DNA of 58,920 nt, taken from the NCBI RefSeq assembly GCF_000685965.1, contig NZ_JMLE01000027.1, forward strand, positions 1 to 58,920, written 5' to 3'. Below are positions 58,451-58,920 of this stretch, piece by piece. Numbering within the stretch: position 1 is the first letter of the stretch; each line of letters opens with the position of its first letter. Position numbers and translations under genes: made by a program. Source of the DNA: Arthrobacter sp. UNC362MFTsu5.1 (GTDB lineage Bacteria > Actinomycetota > Actinomycetes > Actinomycetales > Micrococcaceae). The notes below the pieces were generated by a model that worked only from the letters and a program-made list of their open reading frames with translations, was not told the origin of the DNA and searched no databases.

Positions 58451-58920
58451 TTAGTTCTTGGCGTTGAAGGCGGCGTCGAAGCTGGTCTGGGAGGCGGGGA
58501 AGTCGAACTTTTTGAGGGCGGCGAGGGCTTCGGGGGCGCCGTGGAGGCGGTCCATGCCGGCGTCTTCCCATTCGACGGAGATCGGGCCGTTGTAGCCGAT
58601 GGCGGTGAGGGCTCGGAAGGACGATTCCCAGGGCACGTCGCCGCGTCCGGCGGAGACGAAGTCCCAGCCGCGGCGCGGGTCGCCCCAGGGCAGGTGGGAG
58701 CCCATGACGGTGTTCCGGCCGGTGGGGCGGAGCTTGGTGTCCTTGCAGTCCACGTGGTAGATCCGGTCCTTGAAGTCCCAGATGAAGGAGACCGGGTCGA
58801 TGCCCTGCCACATGAAGTGGGACGGGTCCCAGTTCAGGCCGAAGGCTTCGCGGTGGCCGATCGCTTCGAGGGTGCGGACGGTGGTCCAGTAGTCGTAGGC
58901 GATTTCGGAGGGGTGGACTT
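58451..58920 (-). CDS. Sugar phosphate isomerase/epimerase, 3' part
   Basis: The carboxy-terminal 156 residues or so of a TIM-barrel xylose-isomerase-like protein. The frame is open to the right edge (VHPSEIAYDYWTTVRTLEAI, then FGLNWDPSHFMWQGID), so the start is outside. Family segments include NWDPSHFMWQ, HVDCKDTKLRP and YNGPISVEWEDAGMDR, which carries the metal-binding Asp and Glu of this group. Relatives act in inositol or other polyol catabolism. The substrate is unknown. Confidence 0.88.
   Translation of the reverse strand, partial: VHPSEIAYDYWTTVRTLEAIGHREAFGLNWDPSHFMWQGIDPVSFIWDFKDRIYHVDCKDTKLRPTGRNTVMGSHLPWGDPRRGWDFVSAGRGDVPWESSFRALTAIGYNGPISVEWEDAGMDRLHGAPEALAALKKFDFPASQTSFDAAFNAKN

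Overview
The window is high-GC actinobacterial DNA. Gene order and protein sequences point to the family Micrococcaceae, genus Arthrobacter or Pseudarthrobacter; this is an inference from remembered family order, as no search was run. It starts inside dnaN and runs through the classical replication-origin neighbourhood: dnaN, gnd, recF, DUF721/DciA, gyrB, gyrA, DUF3566, tRNA-Ile, a DLW-39 small protein and tRNA-Ala. It then passes into catabolic accessory genes.

Layout. 1-9.5 kb: replication and topology genes, nearly all on + and several translationally coupled. 9.5-13.1 kb: two tRNAs, an EamA-type exporter, a family 2 glycosyltransferase and a repeat-rich membrane-anchored protein. 13.2-18.7 kb: cyclophilin, rhomboid protease, a roughly 960-bp non-coding stretch packed with DnaA boxes (five perfect TTATCCACA plus many one-mismatch copies), tag, and a secreted M6 metalloprotease. 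18.7-30.6 kb: crgA, a class E sortase, an unlisted 56-aa membrane protein, pabA, and the minus-strand operon fhaA-fhaB-pstP-rodA-pbpA-pknA-pknB that couples Ser/Thr phosphorylation to cell-wall growth. 30.9 kb: tRNA-Leu(CAG) with a strong terminator.

31.2-34.9 kb: a four-gene NMT1/THI5-type ABC importer. 34.8-49.7 kb looks like an aldaric-acid (glucarate/galactarate-type) catabolic region. It holds an ACS-family MFS carrier, a universal stress protein, two D-2-hydroxyacid dehydrogenases, a Dpp/Opp-type five-gene ABC importer, a TauE/SafE exporter, a glucarate dehydratase, a LysR regulator, a FadR-type GntR regulator and an L-talarate/galactarate dehydratase. A related motif lies upstream of the MFS, hydroxyacid dehydrogenase and glucarate dehydratase genes, and a near-ideal GntR-FadR operator precedes the galactarate dehydratase gene.

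49.7-57.4 kb: a palindrome-rich spacer, then an aromatic-acid-type module: MFS carrier, tandem (double) IclR regulator, Rieske oxygenase, zinc alcohol dehydrogenase-like enzyme, an unrecognised 175-aa protein and a phthalate-dioxygenase-type reductase. 57.4-58.9 kb holds a truncated MarR gene, two small orphan genes and the 3' part of a sugar phosphate isomerase/epimerase that runs off the right edge. The most unusual items are the origin-like DnaA-box field 14 kb from dnaN, the unknown protein inside the oxygenase operon, and the fused double IclR regulator.
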